A DNA stretch of 34,759 bases from contig ADNK01003222.1 of the NCBI GenBank assembly GCA_000320545.1, positions 1-34,759 on the forward strand, read 5' to 3'. Below are positions 1 through 13,044 of the stretch, piece after piece. The notes beneath the pieces are model-generated. The model worked only from the letters and a program-made list of their open reading frames with translations, was not told the origin of the DNA and did not search any database. The DNA comes from Bigelowiella natans CCMP2755. Its lineage: Eukaryota; Cercozoa; Chlorarachniophyceae. A program made the translations under genes and the position numbers. The first letter of the stretch is position 1. Each line of letters begins with the position of its first letter.

Positions 1-105
1 CTGCTGCTGCTATTGTTGCTGGTTGCTCCTTGTGCAGTAGTATCATCATAATGTTGGTTCAACTATAACAACAACAACTACTACTACTACTACTACTTAC
101 TACAG

Positions 106-1237
106 GTGGCTCGACTATCTCGAGACGTAAAAGAAAGGGAGAACATTGGGAGTGAATTTCTGTTTAAGCAGCTTCCTAGCTACGATTTGGATCCTAAAAA
201 AAAGTAAGTAATGATGATAATGATGGTGGTGATGATCATGACACCACTATATCTCATATATCATCGTCAAGAATTTCGTATTTTGTTAGTATTCGTCTGT
301 TGAATGTTTATAATTCATAGATTATACAAACAATAATTTTAGATTTAATCCACGTGCGGCTCGAGCAGCTTTCCTGCATTTGAACGTGCAGCTACTACAT
401 CATACGAAATACAGGACATGTCTCAAGTTTCCACATGTTTCCACGAGTGAGAATGATAGATACTAATACATTCTGATACAACAGTAGTAGCCGCAGCAGC
501 ATCAACACGCAACGATATGCTACAACAAAAGTCTACACTTCATACCTAATGATGGAAGGAAGAATATCAGCTGCAAAAATTATGTTGTTGTTGTTGATGA
601 TGATGATGATGATGCGGTAGATATATCCTGTTGTTTGTGTACCTCTCTATGTGGTTGGTTGGTGGGTATGGTTTCCTTCTCAATTGTTGTTTTCTGATCT
701 ATCTATCTATCTTTCTATCATCTTCATTATCATCATTATCCCTTTTCTTCACCGCTTATCATGTTGCATAATCGTAGGTACGATCAAGAAGGATTTTGGT
801 GTTGATGACGTATTTGATATCGAGAAGTTTATCAGGTGATGGTTGCTACTGCATTGGATGATGATGGACTATTATTCTTATTCGTTAGTAATAATGACGA
901 TGATTCTTGATAATATGTTTGTGATGATGATGATTTCTTCGCTATCATTTCTTCGCTATCATTACCTCATCATCATCTTAAGTAGTAGAGTATTCTCCTT
1001 CTCCTTCCCCTCCCTCCCTCCCTCCTCCAGCTACTTTCCACGAAGTGCCCAGGAATTTGCACGCATGCTCTCCAGCACTCAGGTGCGGTTTTTGCCGTCG
1101 TATTGTTGGTGTGTGTGTGTGTGTGTGTGTGCGTGTTAATCGATGGTGATTATTATACTGCTGTCATCATTTCTTCCTACCTAGCATTTATGATGATAAC
1201 TTGTTTTTTATGATCATAATGATACAACAGGGGCACA

Positions 1238-1310
<73 letters not shown>

Positions 1311-1719
1311 GGATACACTCTTTTCTCGAAAATGACTGGAAGATTGCATGATTTAACATATTCAGGCTTTTGCTCGGTTTTCAGACGAAAAAACGTTGAT
1401 TTCAAGCGATAGGTTTTGTGCAGTCATATGATCATCGTCATCACAATCATCATCATCATCATCAACAACAACAACAGCAATCTTTAGCAGTAGAGCAACC
1501 AACATCCCCTAACCCTAACCCTAATTCATTCCTCAATGCCGTCGTTCATTATTGTTTGTAGAAATACGAGCAGTTGAGCAGTGATAGTTAATAGTATTAT
1601 CATCCTGTAATCAATAATTTCAGACAATCTGAATTGGACTTCTTTGACCATTGCTGCAATTACAAAGCTAAATATCTTCAGACGATGCTGGTAGTAAATA
1701 ATGTATCATCATGGTGATC

Positions 1720-1751
<32 letters not shown>

Positions 1752-2471
1752 GGTGGTTCAACACTCATTTCTTTCTTTGTTTGGTAATTGGGACATTGCT
1801 CGTTTCTTTACGATGACATGGATTGATTCTTCTTCTTTATTTTGACTACTACTACTACTGCTACTACTACTACTACTACTTCTCATTGCCGTCATTATTG
1901 TTACTATCAATGACTAATACTGGATTATACAACCTATTATTTTTGAAAAAATGATGATGATGATGATGATGATGATGATCAAAGCAGAATAATCCAATTG
2001 AAGTAGTAGTTATAGGATGCCAGTAGTAGTAGTAGTAGTAGTAGTAATAGTAGTTGTGCAAGTAATAGAATGATGATCTACTGCTGTTACTACTGCTACT
2101 ACAACTCTTAGCACTCGTGCAGAATTTTGAAAGAGTTGTTTGTTGAATTGGTATTATTATATCGTATGATGCTGAGCCACCACTCTCTTTCTTTCTTTCT
2201 TTCTTTCTTTCTTCCGATCTCTTTTCGTCAGATTCGTCGCAAAAATCGAGACCGCACATCAATACCCACACTTGTGCAGTACCTCTCCCAAACAGATCAA
2301 CAAAGTGTTATTTATGAGGTAATAATAATTATCCTCCTCCTCCTCCTCCTCTTGCTGCTGCTGGTGGTGGTGGTTGTGGTATATTGTTTTACATCCCGTG
2401 ATGACTATGATGATGATGATTTGATGATGGTGGTAGTAATATTCTTCTCGTTGTTGTTGTTGTTGTTGTTG

Positions 2472-2507
<36 letters not shown>

Positions 2508-2981
2508 AGGTACCGAAGCCTGACGAGGAAGGACTAGATAAGCAGAAAACAAAATGGGAATATCCTGATGGATTTCCTTTTCTCAATGAAAAGCTATTCT
2601 ATGAACCAAGAGCTGTAGATCAAAAGTAGTTCTGATAGTAATCTTACCATCATATTCTGTAAGTTTAATTGTGTCTCATATAATATCCTGCATTATCATC
2701 ATCATCATCATCATCATCATCATCGTCGTCGTCTACATATATCGTGCATCAGGTACATGTGTGATGTTCATTCCGAGAGGCGCACTCAAATTCTATCTGA
2801 CTTCAAATCAGCATTCCTCAAAACAAAGCATAAGTACAATGGTAGCAGCCTGATGCCTGGTAGTAACGGATACGATGGGAGGAAGGGAGATCGAAGGAAC
2901 TCGTTTGCGGGGGGTAGAAAGAACGTCAGCTCCAAGGACATTGCTAGGTGTGGTGAGAGGATAATAAAAAATAAAATAAAA

Positions 2982-3015
<34 letters not shown>

Positions 3016-4088
3016 GGAATAACAACAGTATGCTACACTTCATATATATGTAGAAGAAGACAACTCGTATAGAGTCAAATCGGTAATAATGTGTCGTGTT
3101 GAAGAATAATGGTGATGTTTGGCCAATCTGCTGCTGCTGCCTCCTATTTTGTAGGTGGAAAAATGCTATATATTCCTCGTGGTTTCAAGTACAGGTAATA
3201 TGATCGTGATAATGAGGAGGAGGATGATAATGATGACACCTATCTGTTCCCATCGTTGTTCTCTTCTTGTTCTTACAAACAACAGACGACTCGTGTAAGT
3301 GGTGATTGTAGAAACCTTTGGGAGGATCATAAATCTCTAGATGATACTGTGGAGGTACTACTTCTGATAATAATAATAATAATAATAAATAATAATAATA
3401 ACAACAAATCATATAAATAAATAAATGAATGGAGGCTGACTTTTTTATTGTCACGTTTGCTGACAGTGATGATGGAGGGCACTACCTTTTGTTCTTCGTC
3501 CTCCTCCTCCTGTTGTTGTTGCTTCTGCTACTGCTACTGCTAATGTTGGCATTGTTGAAGATGTTATCATAAGGAGACTGTGTACTCGTGGTTGATATTA
3601 CATGATATGTGCAAGCTTTTCCTCCTCTCTATCTTTGCTTTATTAATCAATATATTATTGGTGCTACTACTTTCTGATTTCTTTGCAGCATCTTGTTACT
3701 ACTTATACCACCACCACTCCTATTACTACTACTATTACTACGTACGAACACGATTATCACGCCCAAATATGTTTAATAACACCCTTGATCAATTTTGAAT
3801 TTTTGCTATTATGAGTAGAATATCTTCAAGACCTTCACCTCTATTTCGGGGTATGTTGCATCAATTGCTCCTGTACGAACCAGCAAAGGGGGGGGAGGAG
3901 GAGGAGGAGGAGGATCATCCATCGATAAGAAGAAGAATGGTGGTGGTGGTGGTGGTGGTGGTGGCAGTGGTGGTAGTGCGGAAGGAGCATTACCACGCTT
4001 AAAGAAGACTAAATCATTTGGACAAGTACGAGCAGAAATGGAAACAGTTTACGGGTACTACTACTACTACCACTACTACTACTATGTA

Positions 4089-4131
<43 letters not shown>

Positions 4132-5634
4132 TGGCTAGGTAGGCCTCTTGTGTTGTGGCAACGTATATTCTTCCCTTGGTTTAATAATAATAATCATCAT
4201 CATCATCATGTACTAATATCTTCTTTTTCTAGGTGTCTCTTGAGTTTATGCGGGGAGTATAATCAGGGAGAAAAAGCAGCGGTAAGAAGAAGAATACGGA
4301 TAGTACATTCTATAACCAAACAACCAGCAGACTAGCACTAATATCTATCCTATCCTATCCCCTATTCTATCCACTCAGGAATTGTTTGAGGATATGCGCT
4401 CGAGGGGTATCGAAGCAACAGGGGCTACATTTGCAGCTTACCTAGCAGCTATAGCTTCGAGGAAAAACCATCGTTTGTCTATTCACAGGCCAGGTTTGTT
4501 TGCGGCGGCTTATACTACTACTACATGAGGATGATGACGATGATGATTTGGATCATTTACATGCTTTCTGTCATCGTGCCATGATCGTCATCATCATCAT
4601 CATCATCATCATCATGATATATTGTTATTGACATTCATTGTGATTATTATTATTATCAGGACACCGAAAGAATGCAAGTAGTACTACGAAACAACAGCAG
4701 CAGCAGCAGCAAAAGTCACATCCCTCTCTCGGTCGTTTGTAGTAGTAGAAGTAGTACGAGGAGTACTTATAATAGAAAAAGGGAATATTTCCACTCATTG
4801 TGATGGATATGATGATGATAATAACCAAATATTCATATTATATCTGCTCTCATATCAGGTGGTCATAGTCGAAGGAGAGGAATGACATACCAAGCTGATA
4901 CTCCATCCCAGCATCCATACACTACTACTACTACTACTACAACTACTACTACGACTGATATCTCCAAATCCACAAATTTTGCCATCAGCAGCAGCAGCAC
5001 TGAACCCCCTCTACCTAATAAAAGAATCAAGAGTCTTGATGTTAATCACATCAAGAAAAAAGAACCTTTAGAGGCACTACCTGAGCAGCAGTCAGCAGAT
5101 AACAACATGGTGATGAAGAAGAAGAAGAAGAAGAAATTGACTACCACTACGACGAAAAAGAAAAGGAGGAAATCGATTCTTCCTAGCAATTTCAATACAA
5201 GATTGAGTGAAGCTGTAGGCAGAAATCTTAGCCAGGTGATGATGGCATGGAGATAATCATCATGGATTAGAGTGATGATGATGATGATGATGATGATGAT
5301 GCCATGGGGAGGATTATCATCATCATAGATTAGGCTGATGCTGCTGCTGCTGCTTTGTGTGCGTGTGTGATTAGTGTGTATCATGCTCTCATATTGTTTT
5401 TACGACCATGTGCGTTATGATTATGTGTCTGTTGAAAGGATATCTCCAAGGCGCTGTACAAGCGAGACCTTGATCGTAATAATAACATAGCTACGACTAA
5501 ATAATCGATAGATAATTGAGAAGAAAGAAGAAGAAGGAGAAAGGAGAGAAGAAATATCAAACAACAAAGAGATGATGATGATGATGATGATGAAAGTGAT
5601 GAGGAAGGATGTTGGTGATATGGCTATAATACAA

Positions 5635-5666
<32 letters not shown>

Positions 5667-6768
5667 TCAGCTCTCATTGATGGAGATCATGTGAGTGTGA
5701 GTGTGTATGCTCATTAGTTATGTAAGTAATATTTGTTTCTTGGTTAATTACTACTACTACTACTACTACTACTACTACCATAACTAATACTACAGGTAAG
5801 CTACGACGAACAACAAGACAAAAGAGTACCAACCACAAGAGCAGTAGCCGCAGCAGCAGCAGCAGCCACGAGGACAATAAGGAGGAGGGGGGGGATAAGC
5901 ACCTCAGTAGTAGCGGAGGATCAACCAGCAGCAGCTTGAAAAGACCGCCAAAAAGTAGCAGTAGTAGTAGTAGTAATAGTAGTAATGAGAAGCATGGTTA
6001 ATAATTATAGCCAAATTATCTTCTGTACGTACTATCACATCCTCAATTGGTGTACATTTATTGTTATTCAATCCATATACACAGTAGCTGTACATATCGA
6101 GCAACCAAGACCTTCCCCAAAAACGGTGATGATGATAGGACAGGGAGAAGAGGAAAAACTACACGTTGGAAGTTTTGAGGTAGTTGTTGTTGGTGATAAT
6201 TATGATAATTATGTATAGTGCAATGAATCTCTTCTTAGCAGCCATCATCATTACTACCATGTGCTCTCTACCATCTTCTCCTTTGATCGACTACTGTATT
6301 GATGCCTATAATAACATGCTACAATGCAATTCTCGTTTTGCGTCTTCGTGTACATAATAGGAGGGATTCGAAGTAATGCGTCTGGCTCGTCAGCACGCTG
6401 GGAGAGGAGGGGGGGGAGAAGAAGGAGGAGATAAGAAGAACTACCTTGGTGGAGGTGATGATAATGGTGATAATGATGATGGTGATGGTCCTGAAGGAAG
6501 AAGCACGGCAACAAGTAGTCTACATAACGGCAGCCTATTAGGAAACGAAGAAGAAGGATCAACAAGGGGAAAAGATGAAGAAAAAGAGGGAGGGGGGGCA
6601 GACATAGAAGCAGCAGCATCGCACAATGGTGCTAGTAGTACAGAAAAAGAAGAGAAGCAGTTACTGCAGCTGAAAACATCACTACCTAGATTATCTTTGT
6701 CGTTAACCGAATACCAACTCTACCTCAAAAATAATGGCAAACTTCCAGAGCATACTGTGGAAAAAAGG

Positions 6769-6802
<34 letters not shown>

Positions 6803-8009
6803 AGAATATCATTAGTTCGTCGTTGAATAGGAGAGTGAATAATTCGTAAACAACGACATCATCATCATCATCATCATCATCATCGATAGGTTGAGTGGGA
6901 TAATCTCCACATTGGCATAGGCACAGGACAGATAAAAGGTGTTGTGGTGTGATGTCACGTGTTTGCTGCTGCAAAAAGAAGAAGGAGGGACCAGCACTTA
7001 TGATGATGATGATGATGATGATGATGATGGTGTTTATTCTTTCCATTGCCTAATTGGATTGGAATAAATGACCCCAACCTTCATATCATAATCAAATATA
7101 ATGTAGTCATTAGTAGCCAACACAATAACAAAGACTGCAATAAGGACAACCTCTTCCTCCTCCTCCTCCTCCTCCTCAATCTTCATAATACAATTTTTAG
7201 GCTATGGTGATGGTTTGGAGAACGAATTCGATGTGTACGATAGTAGTAGCAACAGCTGCAGCAGCAGCAGCAGCAGTCCTCGATTGTCATCTCCTACCAC
7301 CCTTTTCTCACCTGTTGTGACACCGAGGAAAGGCTCAAAGAACAATTTGAAGATGAAGAACAATGGAAGGCCCATTGCAATGTGGAAACGGCCTAAAAAG
7401 GAGCAAGAAATAGTACATTCTCTTTGTTCTCTTTCAACAGCAGAAATCATGGCAGGTGGTTTTGATCGTTATGATGATGATGATAATGATGATGATGTAG
7501 TAGTAGTAGTAGTAGTAGTAGGGAGAACAAGCAAGTGATGATGATGACTAAATATGAATAATTATTTATCAGGTTGGCCGTTAGATCCAGATGTATACAA
7601 ATCACGTAATGTAAGGGACTCTAGACTTTCTTTTGTACCTCGAATTACCGTGAGGTAGGTTGATATAAATATGGATAATTGTATGATGTACTGATAAGAT
7701 GCGGTATACGATTCATATGCAAGTAAGAGTGTATAGATGATTGCAGTAACATCGTCATTACTACTACTATTATCATCATCATCATATGATGATATCAAAG
7801 AAATGACGATGTATCCTTCTTATTTCATAAGTAACGACCTCCAAATCGCTTTTCTCTCTCTTCCCTAATGAAAAAACTATCATATTGCTACTCAGGTACA
7901 CGACGAATCTATACGTACAGAAGGATAATATTGAAGAAGAAGAAGAAGAAGAGGTAAACAGTCCCCGAAGTAGTTTTTCCTACAATATGTAGTAATTACG
8001 ATATATTAG

Positions 8010-8043
<34 letters not shown>

Positions 8044-8111
8044 CAACATATTTCTAACAAATTGTTTCCTCCTCCTCATCATATCTACAGCATCAAGATG
8101 ATAATAGGCAC

Positions 8112-8147
<36 letters not shown>

Positions 8148-9652
8148 CGCAACCATGGTGTTGCTGGAAATCACGTGCCAAATCCTGTTGGAGTAACAAC
8201 AACATCAACCGCTAATGAGGGGGAGGAGGAAGATTCTCACCATCGTCGTTTCACACCTACTCCTCCCCGTACCCTCCCCCCGGAGAGTGTACTGCAAAGA
8301 CGACACAACAGAAAGCAGAAGGAAGAACAAGAGCAGGAACAACAGGTGTATGATATTTATATCGTATTTACCTGAAGAAATAAAGCATATTAGTAGGAGA
8401 AATCATCATCCTGACTCAACGAACGACGACGATTCAACGACGAGTTATCAATGATCATGATGCTGCTTTTATTCATAACTCCTCAAGATAGCTACAATAT
8501 AGCCAGACAGCACAAATTTAGCAGCGATTTGCTGAAGATGATAAGATTGTATGCTTGAATATCGAGGAGTACAACACTGTTAATATTGTCAGATGTATTT
8601 TCTTCTTTCGTTTCTCCATCTTCCTTCTTTTTCCTTCGCATTCTTCTCTTGATAATTCTCGTAGACGGTTGTGATGTTCTAACGTGTAGCGTCCACTCGT
8701 TGGCCATTTTTTATCGAATCAGAAGAATCAACAACTGCAGCAGGAGGAGGAGCAGAAGGATGATGAGAATAATAAGGACAGCAATTTGGGCAACACCTCC
8801 ACTGGAAATTGTAGTGATCATCATGTAAGAAACGATAGACGACCGTCAGCTCTGACCCTATCTCTGGCTAAGCATGCATCATCAGCAGCAGCGACAACAC
8901 TAACTACGAATGAAGGGGAAGGAGAGAAGAAAACGAAGAAGAAGAAGAAGAACACCAACAAGAAAGATACATCATCATCATCATCATCATCTTCTGATGG
9001 ATGGAAGATCATGGAAGGGAGCAAAGCACAACAGCACTTAGTGTGTGTACCTTTCTTATCTCCAAAAGAACTCTCCGCTGAGGTAATATCATCATCATCA
9101 CCACATGATGATGATTCACCCTCCTCTCTCCTCCTCCTACAACTTAACCAAATCGTACTGTGTAATAATGATAATAATAATAATAATACCAACCAACATC
9201 AGATATCGAAAGTGTCCAAATTGTTCCCAAAAGAACTATTTAATCCTTCCATCTTCAGAGAGGTAGTAGAAGATGATATCAAGCCTATCTGTTGGGTTTT
9301 TAGAAAACTGAAATGGATTCTTACCATAAATTCAAATATATATTTACATATCGGGTGTGCCTGGTCCTTATTCAGCATTTTTAGACTAATGCATAATGCC
9401 TCCTCGTCATCATCTACATTGTAAGACTAAATAATAATCTCTTTTCCTAGGCACATATGGTGTTCTATTGGAATTTGTTTTGGTAATAGAAATAGTAGTA
9501 GTGCTAGCAGTAGCGGTCACTAAGTACCAGATCACGACGACAACAACAACATCATCATCAACAACAACGATGATGATGATGACTCATTTCTAGAAAAGTG
9601 GGACAAAGCAAACACATCTTCTTGATATCATATGCATGTAGAATGATGATTA

Positions 9653-9691
<39 letters not shown>

Positions 9692-10865
9692 TCTGCATTC
9701 CCTCCACCATGAGCGAGTCCGTGAGGAGGAAACTGATTGTTATTTTCATCGTATTATTCTGTACGAGCCACGCTGTACTACAGTGTAACAACAATAATTT
9801 GAGAATGATCTTCTTCTTCTTCTTTTAAATCCCCAACTCATAACTTATATACATTATCATCATCATCATAATCTTTTATCGTGGTTTATCTTGCTATGTA
9901 GGTATACACGTGCACTTCGTCTACCTGTGGGTTTCCTACTTGAATCGAATCAATCCAACAATAAGCTAAGGTTAAGTAGTAGCAGAGAGACATCTACTAT
10001 TTATATTACATTGCATTACATTATATATACAATAGCTGTGTAGTATGTATGTGTTGTATGTGTTGTCGTCGTTGTCGTCTTAATGGTAACATCTTGAAAG
10101 GATGAATGGGGGGTAAGGGAGGAGGAGGTTTTATATTGTTTTCATCGTGCAAGCGAGTACTGGATGTTTGTTTCTGAGAATAATCCCCTCCCTATCTTCT
10201 TCTTCTTATCAGAGTACTGCCAATAAGGAATGCTACTTGGGTTAAATACCTCATCATACCAAAGGACCTCTTGACTACTACTACTACTACTTCTACTGAT
10301 CACGATAATCAGGGTCAGTTGGAGAAGAAATAGAGAAGATATGTATTATTGTTAGTGTATATCATCATGCGACGGAAGAGGAGATGGAGGAGAAAGGAAG
10401 CAGTAAATATGATTGTCAGTGTGTGTGTGTGCGTGTTTGTATATGATATATGGACTTATTTGACAGCAGAGAGAGAGAAGGTGCAACCAGCAGCAATGGG
10501 TGGTGCAGCTCAAACAAACATGGCTATAATCGCAGAGGATGGTGAAAGAGAGGAAAAGGATGATGATGATGATGACAATGATGCTGCAACAGCAGCAGTT
10601 GATAACAATGAAGAAAAGGATGATGATAAGGAAGAGGGAAATAAACAAGGAGGAGGCAGCAGCAGGAGGAAAATTGGTGATATCAGTGGGATAAGTTCAG
10701 ATAACCTTAAGGCATTCTTCTCCTCCTCCCCTCCAAAATCATCTTCTGATGAAGCAGCAGCAGCAGCAAGTGATGATACAGAAGTAAGTAATTAATCATA
10801 AGTACAATAATAAATAATGAGGATGGGGAGAGTAGAGGAGAGGGTGGTGAGAGGTCAATCATAGA

Positions 10866-10908
<43 letters not shown>

Positions 10909-11340
10909 ATTGAGAACATACCTTTGATTACGAATGTTTTCTCAATCAATATGATGTGTTTCAAGTACTTCCTACAGCCAATGGGGGGAAGGGGGGGAGG
11001 GAGGGAGGGAGATAGGATCAGTAAATACACACATTATCCATCATTATGATGATTCTATCTTGTATAGGGTGGTTCGACTAAGCAGCAGCAGTATCATCAT
11101 CAGCACCAGCTATCAAATAGTGCAGGTATTCGCAGGGGCAGTATGATAAAACTACGACACCGTGTTTTATCTGCAACGAAGGATGAGCAGAAGGTATTTC
11201 ATCATCGTCATCATCATCATCATCATTATCATCATCATTATCATCATCATCGTCGTCATCACCATCATCATATACGTCTAACCTCAACATCTACACTTAA
11301 ATCACGTACAGCATTATCCCTGCATAATAGACCAATATCA

Positions 11341-11384
<44 letters not shown>

Positions 11385-11830
11385 AGGCAGCTGATCGTGC
11401 AGAGAACGCACGCCGTGAATTAGGACGTATTTATTACCAAATTGTACAAGCATTGACTCGAAAGAAGGTGATTATGATAAAGAATGATGATGATGATGAT
11501 GATGATGATGATGTTGTTATGATGTGTGTGTATCTACTAGGTGGCAAGAGCAATGGAATCTTTTCTAGAAGCTCGGATGTTTGTACAGTCAAATATCGAT
11601 TTCATGTACACATGCTTATTAGAAGATCAGAATGAGTTGATGCTCACAGTAGACTGGCAAGGGTCCATGTTTGTGGGGTAATAATTTAACGTGATTATCA
11701 ACTAATACTACTAAAATTATCAATTAACTCTGTAAGGGAAAGAGAGGGCCGGCACATTTCGTCGTGTCGTTTGACGAGTAGTATATGTGATGATGATGAT
11801 GATGATGATGTGTGTGTGTGTGTGTGTGTG

Positions 11831-11868
<38 letters not shown>

Positions 11869-11890
11869 GTCAGGTTATTATACATCATCT

Positions 11891-11927
<37 letters not shown>

Positions 11928-12521
11928 TCAGGTTATTATACATCATCTCGCGTGTAGAGCATGTCAAAAACATGTTTCCTTCAGCTCAAGAATTCTCCCA
12001 AGCATATAAGATGGTTGACCAAAGCTTCTTCAGGAAAGACAAACGAGAGTAATAATGATGATGATGGTCATTTGTATGCTTATTCGTGTTGCATAAATCA
12101 CTTGTCACTATCACTAAATATCATCATCGTCATCATCATCATCATCATCATCATCATTTCCATAATCATTCTCATAATTACTAGCTTTCATCCATCGATG
12201 ACCGTCATTAATCAACACTGCTAGATGTCTAAAAGATTTCATTTCAGCTTGATATGTACATTGTGTGTGTGCTCAATAATTAGGTTGATAACTCCTCAAG
12301 ACCAAGCACCTCCAGATTCTGTATTTGAAATATATCAAACCTTTGGGCTCGGTCAATTCTACGATGATGATGATGAAGATGATGATGATGGGAAAAATCA
12401 AGTAGCAACCAGCTCAAAAGTGGAAGTTGATCGTTTCAAGGAAGAGCCTATTGGTCGATACGTCATGCCTTCAGACTTATATCCTATTAAAGCCAATAAA
12501 AGAGAAGGAAGGAAAAAATAG
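106..12521 (+). CDS. DENND4-like DENN/PPR protein, 3' part of a multi-exon gene (start lies upstream)
   Basis: Seen: about 37 exons with consistent phase and GT..AG borders. They include 106-203, 343-446, 778-835, 1031-1082, 1366-1412, 1624-1690, 2232-2318, 2510-2625, 2753-2947, 3155-3194, 3831-4054, 4233-4281, 4379-4493, 4660-4734, 4859-5235, 5439-5475, 5796-5996, 6085-6125, 6361-6768, 7201-7455, 7573-7654, 7896-7953, 8091-8345, 8522-8578, 8723-9082, 9203-9262, 9451-9482, 9902-9970, 10213-10313, 10467-10783, 11068-11193, 11384-11467, 11541-11677, 11737-11777, 11958-12048 and 12284-12521. They encode roughly 1600 aa. The first exons resemble a dDENN domain ([25 protein letters not shown], then [12 protein letters not shown]). 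Exons 4233-4493 give a PPR-like pair ([33 protein letters not shown]). C-terminal blocks [28 protein letters not shown] and [16 protein letters not shown] match the DENND4 order. Known: DENND4 proteins are Rab guanine-nucleotide exchange factors acting in membrane trafficking. Inferred: the same role here. Long Gly, Gln, Thr, Lys, Ser and Asp tracts interrupt the protein. Exon 3286-3354 is uncertain, and a piece is missing between 6768 and 7201, where the phases do not join. Confidence 0.75.
1240..1307. repeat. Compound (TA)n(TG)n microsatellite
   Basis: A TA run of about 31 bases passes directly into a TG run of about 37 bases, inside the intron 1083-1365 of the DENND4-like gene. Confidence 0.97.
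1507..1524. repeat. Interstitial telomere-type repeat (CCCTAA)3
   Basis: Three perfect CCCTAA units, equal to TTAGGG on the other strand, inside the intron 1413-1623. Confidence 0.85.
1957..1978. repeat. (ATG)n microsatellite
   Basis: A perfect ATG run in the intron 1691-2231. The same intron also holds GGT, CTA, AGT and CTTT runs, so almost half of it is simple repeat. Confidence 0.9.
2446..2505. repeat. Compound (TTG)n(TG)n microsatellite ending at a splice acceptor
   Basis: TTG units change into a TG run that ends four bases before the AG of the exon starting at 2510. Confidence 0.95.
2982..3015. repeat. (AAT)n microsatellite
   Basis: A perfect AAT run just after the inferred donor at 2948, inside the intron 2948-3154. 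Confidence 0.93.
4085..4130. repeat. Compound (TG)n(GA)n microsatellite
   Basis: A TG run changes directly into a GA run within the intron 4055-4232, between the two exons that encode the PPR-like segment. Confidence 0.95.
8009..8042. repeat. (TTG)n microsatellite
   Basis: A perfect run in the intron 7954-8090. Confidence 0.93.
9655..9690. repeat. (TG)n microsatellite
   Basis: A TG run, interrupted once by GC near its start, within the intron 9483-9901. Confidence 0.95.
10873..10902. repeat. (GA)n microsatellite
   Basis: A GA run in the intron 10784-11067. Confidence 0.93.
11347..11381. repeat. (AT)n microsatellite abutting a splice acceptor
   Basis: A perfect AT run that passes directly into AAG, the acceptor of the exon beginning at 11384. 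No separate polypyrimidine tract intervenes. Confidence 0.95.
11812..11957. repeat. TG tracts plus a 58-bp-period tandem duplication at an intron 3' end
   Basis: A segment starting GTCAGGTTATTATACATCAT occurs at 11869 and again at 11927, each copy preceded by a TG run. The second copy ends in the acceptor of the exon starting at 11958. Confidence 0.93.
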
Positions 12522-12929
12522 CAGCAGCAGCAGAATGGATGGGTAGAGCAACTAAGAATAGAGTATCACTTGTATTTCATCCGAGGACAAGAGGATGATG
12601 TGTATTGATAATAAGAAGGGTCACGGTAATATTGTGATGATAAATAACAAATAACAAGACAAGTAGCATTACAACGGCAACAGGCAGGGATAGATATGCG
12701 TACGTGTTTAGTATACGACGTATGGGAAATTCGAGTACTGATCTGGCTTGCTGCTATAGATGATATAATCATCATCGTAGCTCATCGCAGTTGTCACTGA
12801 TAATGATGATGATGCATGATGATGATGGAAGGAACTGTGTTATCTTCGATACAATAAATACTTGCCCACACACATCTAGACAAGGTATAAAAAGCATCTC
12901 CCTTCTAGCGTTCATGCTCATCTCAGAAT
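12522..12929. other. 3' flank of the DENND4-like gene; no gene
   Basis: The DENND4-like stop codon is followed by a short CAG run, AT-rich sequence and ATG/ATGATG runs near 12800-12830. An AATAAA sits near 12855 and could serve as a polyadenylation signal. I see no ORF with coding character. The border with the retrotransposon to the right is not sharp. Confidence 0.5.
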
Positions 12930-13044
12930 AATGTGTGCTATATATGTATTGTAAAATATACGTACAGTCTACTCGCTATATATTTAGCACTGCCAGTCTG
13001 GCGTGCATCTGCTATCTTGATTAAATCTTTTAAATGGTCGCAGT

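Noticed and set aside
1507-1524. Chromosome end
   Set aside because: Only three telomere-type units are present, with an expressed-looking gene continuing on both sides.
651-2586. Open frames rich in poly-His, poly-Tyr, poly-Thr, poly-Ile or Cys-Val repeats on both strands
   Set aside because: They are translations of intronic di- and trinucleotide repeats. Where a real exon overlaps, the splice-phase model explains it better.
11812-11957. CRISPR-like direct repeats
   Set aside because: There are only two copies, separated by TG tracts, in a eukaryotic intron. There are no spacers and no cas genes.
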